Assembly: GCA_045603745.1 (NCBI GenBank)
Contig: JAZUMQ010000003.1
Span: forward strand, 7,512-71,511
DNA: 64,000 nt
Reading direction: 5' to 3'
From: RGIG995 sp045603745
GTDB taxonomy: Bacteria > Bacillota > Clostridia > Oscillospirales > UBA644
Positions 15,906-24,474 of the stretch are shown here, in pieces. The notes under the pieces are model-generated. The model saw nothing but the letters and a program-made list of their open reading frames with translations, had not been told where the DNA came from and searched no databases. The stretch's first letter is position 1. The number at the start of each line of letters is the position of its first letter. Made by a program: the position numbers and the translations under genes.

Positions 15906-17324
15906 TTAATAATCGTTTCCGAGAGATTTTCTGTGGTTCTCAGAAAAAGTGACTGGGTTTGCACCTTCGAGAGATTCGAGAAGTTCGTAATAATCGGCAT
16001 CTTGAAGTCCGGGAAGACAATCGTTTTTCCAGGAGATTTCACCGTAACCGGTAAACCATACCAAATGATACCCGAAAGAAGTTTTGATAATGGAATGATC
16101 TCCGGTCTTACGACCTTCCGCATAAATCCAATCGTTGATTTCGGAAACCATGGTTCCGTAAGAAAAGTCTTCGTAAAGACCGCCGGTTTCTTTCGACCCC
16201 GGATCTTCGGTGTTTTCGTTTGCAAGGGAAACGAAGGAATCTTCGGTATATCCTGCAGCCTCCCACTTAGCATAAAGCCCCTGCATCTTTTGATGGATTT
16301 CCGCATCGTTGGACGTTCCGTCTTTATTCTCGGTCACCGAAAGAAGAATATGCCGCATGGACGCCAAAGGATATTCGTCCCGGTGCAAAGAGAGGAAATA
16401 GCAGACGGTATAGGCTTCGGTGGAAGTTTTGTGAACACTTACGTCGCCGGCAACCCGCTTTGTATCAAAAAGCCAGGACGACATTTCTGTATTGGCAAGA
16501 TCCGAAGCGACGACATTTTTTGCCAGCGTAGACGAATCCGATGCATAACTTTCCTTTTGTTTTTCGGGAGCGAAAGAAACTGCCCGATCCTTGAAGATTT
16601 CTTCGCTGGTCAACCCTTCCGCAAAGGATTCGGCAAGAGCTTTGACGGCGGCTGCCACTTCTTCTTCCGTCGAGGCTTCGGAATCGGAAGGCAGGAAATC
16701 CTCGGTCAGCGTATAAACCCGGAAATCCACCTTGTCAATGGAAGCACGATTTGCCTGATAGTATGTTTCGTAATCTTCGTCGGAATAGGTGATCTCACTT
16801 AACTTTTCGTCACAATACTGGGTGGCAAGAAAACGGCGGGAAAGGAATTGGCGGTACAAATCTTCCGTCATACCCTCTCCGTAATATTCGGAAAGGTAAT
16901 CGTTTAAAGTTATTTTAGCTTCTTGGGCGGCTTCGGTGGAAGAAAGAACGAACGCGTCGATTTGGAGAAGATAATCCTCGTTCAACTCCATTCCCTCTGC
17001 CACGGCGGTATTATAAAAGGAAAAAACTTGCCGGAGGACTTCTTCGGTCTGATCCATAAAGTAATCCGCCCAGGTCTGCTCCGTTTCGGTGACGGTGCAG
17101 GCTTGCTCTTTCAGGGGCTTTTCGGGATCCAGACCGAAATAAGAAAGGTAGTCGGCATAACTGGAATAAAAGCTCTGAATTTGATAGTAGTAGTTAAAAT
17201 TGTACTCTTGAGCGGTAATCCCGGTCTCTCCTACCACCATAACGGAATCTCCGGTAGCGGAACAGGAACAAAACAAGAGCAGGGACGCGGAAAGAATGAG
17301 AAATAAGGCAACGATACGTTTCAA
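15906..17324 (-). CDS. PrsA-like peptidyl-prolyl isomerase (foldase) lipoprotein
   Basis: 472 residues from TTG 17324: KRIVALFLILSASLLL then FCSCS, a lipoprotein-type signal with an atypical lipobox. A long helical SurA-N-like region (about 40-190) is followed by a parvulin-type rotamase segment around ASMRHILLSVTEN and SFGYHLVWFTGYGE. It would fold secreted proteins at the outer face of the membrane. The TTG is chosen because GGAGG is 8 nt upstream of it; the longer frame would begin on top of that site. It follows the LamG gene by 18 nt, so it may assist that large surface protein. Confidence 0.8.
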   Translation of the reverse strand: MKRIVALFLILSASLLLFCSCSATGDSVMVVGETGITAQEYNFNYYYQIQSFYSSYADYLSYFGLDPEKPLKEQACTVTETEQTWADYFMDQTEEVLRQVFSFYNTAVAEGMELNEDYLLQIDAFVLSSTEAAQEAKITLNDYLSEYYGEGMTEDLYRQFLSRRFLATQYCDEKLSEITYSDEDYETYYQANRASIDKVDFRVYTLTEDFLPSDSEASTEEEVAAAVKALAESFAEGLTSEEIFKDRAVSFAPEKQKESYASDSSTLAKNVVASDLANTEMSSWLFDTKRVAGDVSVHKTSTEAYTVCYFLSLHRDEYPLASMRHILLSVTENKDGTSNDAEIHQKMQGLYAKWEAAGYTEDSFVSLANENTEDPGSKETGGLYEDFSYGTMVSEINDWIYAEGRKTGDHSIIKTSFGYHLVWFTGYGEISWKNDCLPGLQDADYYELLESLEGANPVTFSENHRKSLGNDY

Positions 17325-17342
17325 AATCAATACCTCCAACGG

Positions 17343-20000
17343 TCAACGTTTTGTTTCATCGGAAATCTTCCGGAATTTTGAAGTCATTTCAGAATCGGAA
17401 GGGGAATTTGCAGGAGAAGGATCGGAATCGACTTTCCGGAATTTCACCGTGGCGTCGCCTTCTTCCAAAGGAATTTCTGCAGCCTGCCGTTTTGCCCGCC
17501 GAGGACCGAGTTCAGTCTGCCCGGGCGATTCCGTACCGGTAATGGGAACGGGGACGGGGGATTCGTCTTCCGGGGATTTCTTTTCTTTCCGAACAAGGAT
17601 CACGATAATGATGGCAATGACAACAAGGACTAACACCACGGCTGCAATAATGATGCAGTTCAAAACAATTCCCCAAAGGTCAACGGAGTCTTTTTTATCT
17701 CCGTTCAAAGCGGCGGAAATGCCGTTTTGGAACAAGGAGACCTGTTCCTTCGACAGTGCCGTATCGGAGATATAGACCTCGTCAATAACGCCGACGAACA
17801 TGGGGTCTCCCTTGATTCCGCTTCGACCGAGATAGCAGAAATTGGGGGCAATGGCGGAAAGATCCACCTGAGTCTCTCCGGTAGCGGCAACCGTTCCGTT
17901 CAGGTACAGGGTGATTTTTCCTTCAGAGATGGTAACCGTAACCCGCGTCCAGGTATTTACGGCGTTATAGTCGCAAGTAAGGTAGGTAGAGTAAGTTCCG
18001 TCGCTGATTCCGAAACGAAGCCCGGAAATTCCGTTTCCGGTTTCCAAAAAGAGATAGGCAGAAGGATCGGTAACGGAAGAGGATTTTCGAGAGAAATCAA
18101 AGAGACGTTGGCTCGCTCCCTCTCCCTCCCAAAAATAAGACAAAGAGACGGTCAATGCTTGGGCATGATCCAAAATTCCAATAGGGTAACGAACAAAGGA
18201 AGATCCGTCCAATCCCAGACCGTAAGAAGAAATCCCTTGGGTCAATCTGCCTCCTGTGACGGTGGCGTTTGCTCGATTGTTCCAATCCCGTCCTACGTTT
18301 CCTCGCTCGTCAAAGGTAGTTGCGATAAATCCGTTGGCAATGGAACCGGTCTGGTGATAGGCGTCTTCCACCAGATCTACACCGTCGGGGGCATAGGGAT
18401 TGACCGAAGGGGTTTCCCCGGTGTCGGTCTGTCCCGGATCGGGGAGAACCTCGGAAGTATAACGTTCCAAACCGTAGAAATGAATCTTACGGATCTCCGG
18501 AGCAGAAAGAACCTTGGGCGTAACGTATACTTCGTCAATGGCGGTGCGGGTGGTGGTGTTCACGGAAGAACCGGTAACGACCCGGCATTGAGAAAGGGCA
18601 AAAGACGAAACGGTAATTCCGGAAGAGATCGTTTCCACGGCAGTTCCGTTCACGTACACGACAATCTCGCCTGTCTCGGACACGGTAAGGGCGTAATGCA
18701 CCCACTTATTTCGGGGATCGGCAGGATTGCCGCCTTTGATGGATTTGCGTTGCAGATTGCCTCGGCTGTCGGTATATTCCAAATAAGCAGAAAGGGTCGT
18801 TCCCTCCGCTCCGTAGGGAGCAAAACGGAGGACGCCCGTGCCTTTCAGATCCAAAAGGCATTCTTCGTTTTTCAGATCTTTTCCGCTACGATAGACCCAG
18901 CAGGAAAAGGTAAAGGAAGTATGACCGTGGAACAAGCGGGAATCCAACGTCAAATATTCCTGCGGTGCAGACCCTTCCCGACGGATCATGGCATAGCCGT
19001 ATTTTTCCGTAAGTTTTTCGGTGTCGATCAAAGCGCAGGATTGATTTACCGTGGCGGGAATATCCCCGGAATGGAAATCGGTTCCGGCGGCAAAGGTACC
19101 GTCGAAGAGATACGCAGCCCAAGAATAGTTTTGTTTTTCCACGGGAGTGATGGGAAGGTCGACGTCGGGGGTATCGATGGTTTCGTCCTTCATATCTTCC
19201 AGTTCCGCGGCATAAAAAGCGTCGACGGATTGATTCATCAAAGAATTAATTTTCCCCGGTTGGAAGGCAAGATCGGTGAAATACAGATCGTCAAGGGAAA
19301 TTCCATGAAAGGCGGCGGTGTTACATTCCATTTCGGAAAGATTTACAGGGGTGGTAGAGAGAGACGATGTTGTAGATTTTCCGTTCACGTAAAGAGTCAA
19401 CAAGGAGACCGAACCGGAACTCCGATAAGTAAAGGAAACATGGAACCACTGTGCCGAATCCGACAGAACTTCCGAAACGTCATAGCTGCAAACAGCGGTG
19501 TTTTTACCGTCGGTTGCGGTCAATTTCAAAGAAACAACGCCATCGTTGTTTTCAAACTGAAGCTCCAACGCTTCCTTTTTAGAGCCGTGGATCAAAAACA
19601 AAGTCCCCTTATCCATCGCCTCGGCAAGGGTAAAATTGGTACGAAAGCCCATCGTAAACTGACTGACGCCGTCAAACAGATGACGGTTCATGTGGACGTA
19701 ACCTTTCATTCCTCCGTTGCGAAAACCGGTTACGGATTCTACGAGAGACGAGCCGAATTCCTTAGTAGAAAGAGGATACTTGCCGCCGACGTCTTGGGTA
19801 AGGGCGGCTTTATCGTCAAAAGAATACGCCGCTTGAATCCGAGATGCGGTAGCATTTGCTCCGGAGTTGGAACTTGAAGAAGAGGTTCCGGATTCCGTGT
19901 CGGTTACAGCAAAAGCAGAAAGCGGGGAAAAAGACAGGGAGAGAAGAAAACAAAGAAAGGCGCAGGTCAACGATATAAAAAAACGTTTATTGGGTTTCAT
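17343..20000 (-). CDS. Large surface protein with three LamG/concanavalin-like domains
   Basis: 885 residues from ATG 20000 (GGAGG 9 nt upstream). Signal peptide (FFISLTCAFLCFLLSLS, ending AFA), then three related jelly-roll units at about 50-250, 300-500 and 560-750. Each has the LamG pattern: a full-length hit phrase such as WVHYALTVSETGEIVVYVNG or WTRVTVTISEGKITLYLNGT, and an IDEVYIS-type end. One transmembrane helix (about 770-800) precedes an 80-residue charged cytoplasmic tail. It probably binds glycan or host matrix; no catalytic domain was seen. The tail repeats the motif VKFRKV/SKFRKI twice. Confidence 0.8.
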   Translation of the reverse strand: MKPNKRFFISLTCAFLCFLLSLSFSPLSAFAVTDTESGTSSSSSNSGANATASRIQAAYSFDDKAALTQDVGGKYPLSTKEFGSSLVESVTGFRNGGMKGYVHMNRHLFDGVSQFTMGFRTNFTLAEAMDKGTLFLIHGSKKEALELQFENNDGVVSLKLTATDGKNTAVCSYDVSEVLSDSAQWFHVSFTYRSSGSVSLLTLYVNGKSTTSSLSTTPVNLSEMECNTAAFHGISLDDLYFTDLAFQPGKINSLMNQSVDAFYAAELEDMKDETIDTPDVDLPITPVEKQNYSWAAYLFDGTFAAGTDFHSGDIPATVNQSCALIDTEKLTEKYGYAMIRREGSAPQEYLTLDSRLFHGHTSFTFSCWVYRSGKDLKNEECLLDLKGTGVLRFAPYGAEGTTLSAYLEYTDSRGNLQRKSIKGGNPADPRNKWVHYALTVSETGEIVVYVNGTAVETISSGITVSSFALSQCRVVTGSSVNTTTRTAIDEVYVTPKVLSAPEIRKIHFYGLERYTSEVLPDPGQTDTGETPSVNPYAPDGVDLVEDAYHQTGSIANGFIATTFDERGNVGRDWNNRANATVTGGRLTQGISSYGLGLDGSSFVRYPIGILDHAQALTVSLSYFWEGEGASQRLFDFSRKSSSVTDPSAYLFLETGNGISGLRFGISDGTYSTYLTCDYNAVNTWTRVTVTISEGKITLYLNGTVAATGETQVDLSAIAPNFCYLGRSGIKGDPMFVGVIDEVYISDTALSKEQVSLFQNGISAALNGDKKDSVDLWGIVLNCIIIAAVVLVLVVIAIIIVILVRKEKKSPEDESPVPVPITGTESPGQTELGPRRAKRQAAEIPLEEGDATVKFRKVDSDPSPANSPSDSEMTSKFRKISDETKR

Positions 20001-20049
20001 AAAACACCCTCCAAAGATAAGCACATAGATAGAAATAAATATATATTAT

Positions 20050-20078
20050 ATTTTACTACAAAACGATTTGTTTGTCAA
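20050..20078 (-). promoter_or_regulatory. Promoter of the LamG-prsA operon
   Basis: Minus strand: TTGACA, 17-nt spacer, TAAAAT, about 50 nt before the LamG start. Confidence 0.75.
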
Positions 20079-20114
20079 GTCTACAACGACATTTTGAACC
20101 ATTTTTGAAAACTC

Positions 20115-20143
20115 TTGCATTTTCGTCAAAAATGTTATATAAT
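20115..20143 (+). promoter_or_regulatory. Promoter of the radical-SAM pair
   Basis: TTGCAT, 17-nt spacer, TATAAT, 31 nt before ATG 20175. It is divergent from the LamG promoter. Confidence 0.75.
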
Positions 20144-20174
20144 AAAGAATATGAATAACGTTAGGAGAAACGCT

Positions 20175-21956
20175 ATGGAACTGGAACGACTCCTTCTTCG
20201 AGTGAAAAATCCTGCTTGGTACAGCGGTGGAGAATTAAATAGCATTGTCAAAGACAAAGAGACGATCAAAACCCGCTTTGCCTTCTGCTTTCCCGATCTG
20301 TACGACGTGGCGATGTCCCACTTGGGAATTAAAATTTTATATGATATTCTGAATCGGCGAGACGATATATGGTGCGAGCGCGTCTTTGCCCCCGCACCGG
20401 ATATGGAACAATTGATGCGGGAGAAAAACGTCCCTTTATTTGGGGTGGAAAGCCGAGACGCCATCAAAGATTTTGATTTTATTGCATTTACGTTGCAATA
20501 CGAATTGAGTTATACCAACGTGTTGAACATGCTGGATCTTGCGGGTCTGCCGGTGCTGGCTTCGGAACGGAGCGACGAGATGCCCGTTGTCATTGCGGGA
20601 GGACCTTGTACCGTAAACCCCGAACCCATGGCGAATTTCGTGGATCTGTTCAACATTGGCGAAGGGGAAGAAACGCTCCTTGAACTGGTGGATCTTTGGC
20701 AAGAATGCAAAGGAAATAAAAAAGATTTTTTAAAAAAGGCGGATCGGTTGGAATCCTGCTACGTGCCCGCTCTTCACGACCGCAAGGTAAAGGTTCGTCG
20801 CCGGATCATCAAAGACCTGGACAAAGCACCTTATCCGGAAAAACTGATCGTACCCAATACAAAGGTTATTCACGACCGAATTTCCATGGAAATCATGCGA
20901 GGGTGTATTCGGGGTTGTCGGTTTTGTCAAGCGGGCATGATCTACCGTCCTTTCCGGCAAAAATCCCCGGAAATCATGATGGAAAATATCAAAAAACTCT
21001 GTAAATCCACGGGGTATGACGAAATTTCGTTGACGTCCCTGTCCAGCAGTGACTATGAAAAGCTTCCGGAATTTGCGGATATGCTTTTGGATTACTGCAC
21101 CCCAAAGAAAATCAATTTGGCACTTCCCTCCCTGCGAATCGATAATTTCTCCGATGAGTTGCTGAAAAAACTGCGCGCCGTCCGTTCTTCCGGTCTAACG
21201 TTTGCACCGGAGGCGGGGACACAACGGTTGCGGGACGTCATCAACAAAAACATTACGGAAGAGGACATTTTTGAATCCTGCCGTATTGCCTTCAACGGCG
21301 GAAATTCGGCGGTAAAGCTGTATTTCATGATTGGGCTTCCCACGGAGACCGACGAGGATATTTTAGGAATTGCGGATCTGGCTCAGCGGATCGTGGATTA
21401 TTACTATCAACTGAAAACGAAGAAAAACGGCAAAGGAGTATCGGTGACCATCAGCCTTTCCACCTTTGTGCCAAAACCCTTCACGCCCTTCCAATGGGAA
21501 CCCCAGATCAGTTTGGACGAAATTCATCGCCGCCAACAGTTGTTGAAAAATGCCATTACTTCCCGAAAAATCCGGCTCAATTATCACGAAGGGAAAACCA
21601 GCGTATTGGAAGGGGTCTTCTCTCGGGGAGATCGGGCGCTGGGCAACCTGATCCACACCGCATGGAAAAAGGGTTGTATTCTGGACGCATGGGACGAACA
21701 TTTCCGGTATGATCTTTGGACAGAAGCCATGGAAGAATGCGGAATCAAAATCGAAGATTATGCCGGCAGAAGATATTCGTACGAGGAAGAACTTCCTTGG
21801 GACGTCGTGGATTGCGGCGTTTCCAAAGCGTTTCTGATTCGAGAATCGAAACTGGCATACGAAAACAAAACTTCCCCCAACTGCAAAGAACAATGTCTTG
21901 GTTGCGGGGTAAAGAAAATTTGCGGAGGTGACGTCTGTGATCCGGATTGCCTTTGA
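20175..21956 (+). CDS. TIGR03960-family radical SAM protein
   Basis: 593 residues. An N-terminal cobalamin-binding-like Rossmann region (residues 30-180; VVIAGGPCTVNPEPMANFVD) is followed by the radical SAM barrel with C244xxxC248xxC251 in MRGCIRGCRFCQAGMIYRP. The C-terminal region ends in a further cysteine cluster (CKEQCLGCGVKKICGGDVC), a likely auxiliary iron-sulfur site. Family function is unknown; it is nearly always next to or fused with the TIGR03936/DUF2344 protein, as here. ATG 20175 is chosen for its TAGGAG; the ATG at 20151 has none. Confidence 0.85.
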   Translation: MELERLLLRVKNPAWYSGGELNSIVKDKETIKTRFAFCFPDLYDVAMSHLGIKILYDILNRRDDIWCERVFAPAPDMEQLMREKNVPLFGVESRDAIKDFDFIAFTLQYELSYTNVLNMLDLAGLPVLASERSDEMPVVIAGGPCTVNPEPMANFVDLFNIGEGEETLLELVDLWQECKGNKKDFLKKADRLESCYVPALHDRKVKVRRRIIKDLDKAPYPEKLIVPNTKVIHDRISMEIMRGCIRGCRFCQAGMIYRPFRQKSPEIMMENIKKLCKSTGYDEISLTSLSSSDYEKLPEFADMLLDYCTPKKINLALPSLRIDNFSDELLKKLRAVRSSGLTFAPEAGTQRLRDVINKNITEEDIFESCRIAFNGGNSAVKLYFMIGLPTETDEDILGIADLAQRIVDYYYQLKTKKNGKGVSVTISLSTFVPKPFTPFQWEPQISLDEIHRRQQLLKNAITSRKIRLNYHEGKTSVLEGVFSRGDRALGNLIHTAWKKGCILDAWDEHFRYDLWTEAMEECGIKIEDYAGRRYSYEEELPWDVVDCGVSKAFLIRESKLAYENKTSPNCKEQCLGCGVKKICGGDVCDPDCL

Positions 21957-22560
21957 GAAAAATTCTACCGCAATTTACATGTCACATCTTGACTTGATGC
22001 GGTGCATGACCCGTGCCTTATCCCGGGCGGAAATCCCGGTGAAATATACAGAAGGATTCAATCCTCACCCCTATTTGGTCTTTGCCGCTCCGTTGGCACT
22101 CGGAATTGAAGGAGAGCGGGAATATTTTGAGATCAAGCTCACCGAAGAAATGCCCTTTGATGAAATGAAACGCCGGTTAAACGAGACCTTGCCTCAAGGA
22201 TTGAAGATTTTGGACGTGTTTGAATCGCAAAACGATTTTAACGAGATTGAAAGCGCCAATTACCGGGTCTTTGTGGAAGGAAAATCCGTAGAAGATTGGA
22301 ATCGGTTTTTTGAGGCGGATACCATTCCAACGGAAAAGAAAACCAAACGTGGATTAGAAACCATTGATATGAAAGGTGAAATTTTCGGTTGCGAAGCGGA
22401 AAACGTTAAAAATGGCGTGATCTTGCACCTGCATCTCCCCTGCGGAAATCGGAGAAATCTATCGCCTCTTTTGGTGGTTAAAACCTTTGCCCCAGACGAG
22501 GAGACCTATTATACCGCCGCAAGAACCGAATTTATGGACCAAAAAGGCAACAGATTCTAA
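21937..22560 (+). CDS. TIGR03936/DUF2344 radical-SAM-associated protein
   Basis: 207 residues, start IRIAFEKNSTAIYMSHLDLM then RAEIPVKYTEGFNPHP, the diagnostic motifs of DUF2344. It overlaps the radical SAM gene by 20 nt and the start GTG 21937 has GGAGG 8 nt upstream, so the two are translationally coupled. In many Firmicutes the pair lies by rng/rplU, suggesting an RNA-linked role; that context is absent here. Function unproven. Confidence 0.85.
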   Translation: MIRIAFEKNSTAIYMSHLDLMRCMTRALSRAEIPVKYTEGFNPHPYLVFAAPLALGIEGEREYFEIKLTEEMPFDEMKRRLNETLPQGLKILDVFESQNDFNEIESANYRVFVEGKSVEDWNRFFEADTIPTEKKTKRGLETIDMKGEIFGCEAENVKNGVILHLHLPCGNRRNLSPLLVVKTFAPDEETYYTAARTEFMDQKGNRF

Positions 22561-22599
22561 ATTTTGTCACAAAAACGTGACACATAAATGATAAAGGTG

Positions 22600-22608
22600 T
22601 GGTATAAT
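22600..22608 (+). promoter_or_regulatory. Extended -10 promoter of the queT-galU leader
   Basis: TGG followed by TATAAT (22603-22608), an extended -10 element with no good -35. The transcript would start near 22615, giving a ~250-nt leader before queT. Confidence 0.6.
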
Positions 22609-22645
22609 CCACTCTGTGGAGAAAAATAAAAGATTCTGTCCTTCA

Positions 22646-22703
22646 AAGGAGCATATCGAGTATATGTGACTGAGGAGAGCACGGAATCCAACCGGATTTT
22701 ACC
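22646..22703 (+). repeat. 58-bp direct repeat, copy 1, in the queT leader
   Basis: It begins AAGGAGCATATCGAGTATAT and ends CCGGATTTTACC. It is identical to the copy at 22747-22804, start-to-start distance 101 nt. It contains CATAT/ATATG and AATCC/GGATT hairpins. Confidence 0.9.
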
Positions 22704-22746
22704 TGTTTTACGGAGGAAAATTCGAGGTGGATTTTGCGCGAAGCCG

Positions 22747-22804
22747 AAGGAGCATATCGAGTATATGTGACTGAGGAGAGCACGGAATCCAACCGGATTT
22801 TACC
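22747..22804 (+). repeat. 58-bp direct repeat, copy 2, in the queT leader
   Basis: Perfect second copy, ending 13 nt before the preQ1 riboswitch stem. The 43 nt between the copies are unrelated sequence. Confidence 0.9.
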
Positions 22805-22815
22805 CGTAAAAAAAA

Positions 22816-22856
22816 TATGTCAGTCGCAATTACCTGACAATAATCAAAACACGGAG
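22816..22856 (+). promoter_or_regulatory. preQ1-I (type 2) riboswitch controlling queT
   Basis: P1 stem TGTCAG (22818-22823) / CTGACA (22834-22839) with loop TCGCAATTAC, then the A-rich tail AATAATCAAAACACGG. This lines up closely with the compact preQ1-I aptamer of Thermoanaerobacter tengcongensis (loop UCGCAGUAAC, tail ending ACAAAACAAGG). The 3' CGGAG would take part in pseudoknot P2 and holds a GGAG 11 nt before the queT ATG, so ligand binding should block translation initiation. The downstream gene is a queuosine precursor transporter, which fits. Confidence 0.85.
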
Positions 22857-22867
22857 ATAAGAGAAAA

Positions 22868-23371
22868 ATGAAGAAATTTTCGACAAAGCAAATTGCTTTT
22901 TGCGGGCTTATTGCCGCAATGTACGTAGTGTTCACTTGGGTTTTGGGAGACTTCGGATACGGCCCGATCCAATTTCGGTTTTCGGAATGCATGACCGTTC
23001 TACCCTTCTGTTTTCCGGTAGCAACGGCGGGATTGACGGTGGGGTGTTTTCTTGCAAATCTGATGAGCACCGTAGGTCCGTTGGACTTGATTTTGGGAAC
23101 GCTGGCAACCCTATTAGGGTGCTTGGGGACGCAACTATGTCGAAAAAGAGATCTTTGGTGGTTGGCACCGCTGCCGCCGGTGATCTCGAATGCTGTTATT
23201 ATTGGAATCATGCTGACGATATACAGTGAAACAAAGACCCCCGTATATTTTTTGACCATGGCGGCACAGGTTGGATTGAGCGAACTTGTGTGCTGCTACG
23301 GATTGGGGCTTGGGCTTCTGTTATTGATTCGGCATTATCAAAAAATAAACGATAGAGGGAACAGACTATGA
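22868..23371 (+). CDS. queT: QueT-family queuosine-precursor ECF transporter S-component
   Basis: 167 residues with five or six hydrophobic helices. The N-terminal motif (STKQIAFCGLIAAMYVVFTW) and QFRFSECMTVLPF (the RxxE-type substrate loop of the COG4708/QueT group) identify the family. S-components bind the vitamin and dock on a shared ECF energising module encoded elsewhere. The predicted ligand is preQ1 or preQ0. Control is by the preQ1 riboswitch directly upstream. Its stop overlaps the galU start by 4 nt. Confidence 0.85.
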   Translation: MKKFSTKQIAFCGLIAAMYVVFTWVLGDFGYGPIQFRFSECMTVLPFCFPVATAGLTVGCFLANLMSTVGPLDLILGTLATLLGCLGTQLCRKRDLWWLAPLPPVISNAVIIGIMLTIYSETKTPVYFLTMAAQVGLSELVCCYGLGLGLLLLIRHYQKINDRGNRL

Positions 23372-24246
23372 AAATCAAGAAGGCTGTTATTCTTGCCGCA
23401 GGACTGGGGACACGCATGTTGCCTGCGACAAAATCCGTACCGAAAGAACTGGTGCCGATCGTGGACAAACCGGCACTGCAGTACTTGGTGGAAGAAATCA
23501 AAGCTTCCGGCATTGATGACATTATGATCATCATTTCCCGAGGCAAGACGCTGATTGAAGATCACTTCGATTACGCTCCCGAACTAGAGGAACGGCTTCG
23601 TGCCGGCGGTGCCGCTAAGGAACCTGCCCTGAAACAGGTTCGGCAGATTGCGGAACTGGCAGACATCGTTTACGCCAGACAAAAAGAGATGCTCGGCACG
23701 GGACACGCTCTGTTACTTGCAAAGCATTTCGTCGGAAACGAACCCTTTGCCTTACTTTACGGCGATGACGTTATCATGAACGATCAAAAGCCCGTCGTAG
23801 GACAGTTGACCGACGCTTACGAAAAATACGGAAAAAGCGTGGTTGGAGTTCAGGAAGTTCCGGAAGAACTGGTGATGAAATACTGCACACTGGACGTAAA
23901 ACAAGTGGACGACCGGCTTTACGAAGTATTTGATATGATTGAAAAACCGAAAAAAGAAGAGATCATCTCTTGCTTCTCGGTTCTGGGACGAATCGTTCTC
24001 ACCCCCGACGTTTTTGATTATCTGGAAAAAACTCCCTATGCGCAAAACGGAGAATTGCAATTAACCGATACCATGAAGCTGATGGCAAACGACGGCAAAA
24101 TGATGGCGGTTGATTTTGAAGGAAAACGATATGATATGGGGAATAAATTGGGCGTGATGCAGGCGCAGGTAGAAACGGCACTGAAACACCCCGAAATCGG
24201 AAATGACTTCCGGGAATATTTGAAAGAATTTGCAAAAACGCTGTAA
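23368..24246 (+). CDS. galU: UTP-glucose-1-phosphate uridylyltransferase
   Basis: 292 residues. The nucleotidyltransferase motif LAAGLGTRMLPATKSVPKEL and later GTGHALLLA and LLYGDDVI are GalU signatures. It makes UDP-glucose for glycolipids, teichoic-acid substituents or exopolysaccharide. Its ATG overlaps the queT stop (ATGA), so it shares the transcript and preQ1 control could reach it through coupling. That pairing is unusual and may be fortuitous. A strong terminator follows. Confidence 0.95.
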   Translation: MKIKKAVILAAGLGTRMLPATKSVPKELVPIVDKPALQYLVEEIKASGIDDIMIIISRGKTLIEDHFDYAPELEERLRAGGAAKEPALKQVRQIAELADIVYARQKEMLGTGHALLLAKHFVGNEPFALLYGDDVIMNDQKPVVGQLTDAYEKYGKSVVGVQEVPEELVMKYCTLDVKQVDDRLYEVFDMIEKPKKEEIISCFSVLGRIVLTPDVFDYLEKTPYAQNGELQLTDTMKLMANDGKMMAVDFEGKRYDMGNKLGVMQAQVETALKHPEIGNDFREYLKEFAKTL

Positions 24247-24258
24247 AATCAAAGAATC

Positions 24259-24296
24259 ACACCCGCAAGAATTCGTTCTTGCGGGTGTCTTTTTGT
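24259..24296 (+). terminator. Terminator of queT-galU
   Basis: 13-bp stem ACACCCGCAAGAA / TTCTTGCGGGTGT with a TTCG tetraloop, then CTTTTTG. Confidence 0.92.
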
Positions 24297-24303
24297 TTTC
24301 AGA

Positions 24304-24470
24304 TTATTCCAGAAGATAAGATACGGAACAAGTTTCGGATTTTCCGGGGGATAACGTGCGCATATCTCGTTTGACGGTCAATTCTTCCGGGGCTTTGCAA
24401 TCGCTGGGAAGACCGTTTCAAGGTTTAATGCAAAAGAAGAAAGTCGGGAATTAGAGATGGTGTCTATCAT
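24304..24470 (-). pseudogene. Frameshifted C-terminal fragment, possibly of a sugar-processing enzyme
   Basis: Minus strand between the histidine kinase gene and the galU terminator. An ATG at 24470 opens a short frame (MIDTISNSRLSSFALNLE, then a stop), and an overlapping frame continues as NGLPSDCKAPEELTVKRD and ends ...SVSYLLE at 24304. The two read as one protein C-terminus broken by a frameshift. The pattern (a PGKSETCSVSY turn before the end) recalls aldose-epimerase-like or glycosidase beta domains, but that is a guess. No full gene remains. Confidence 0.35.
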
Positions 24471-24474
24471 AAAA

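Noticed and set aside
17727..19877. 716-codon open frame antisense to the LamG protein
   Set aside because: No family resemblance, Gly/Arg/Ile-biased composition typical of antisense shadows; the sense strand has signal peptide, repeats and promoter.
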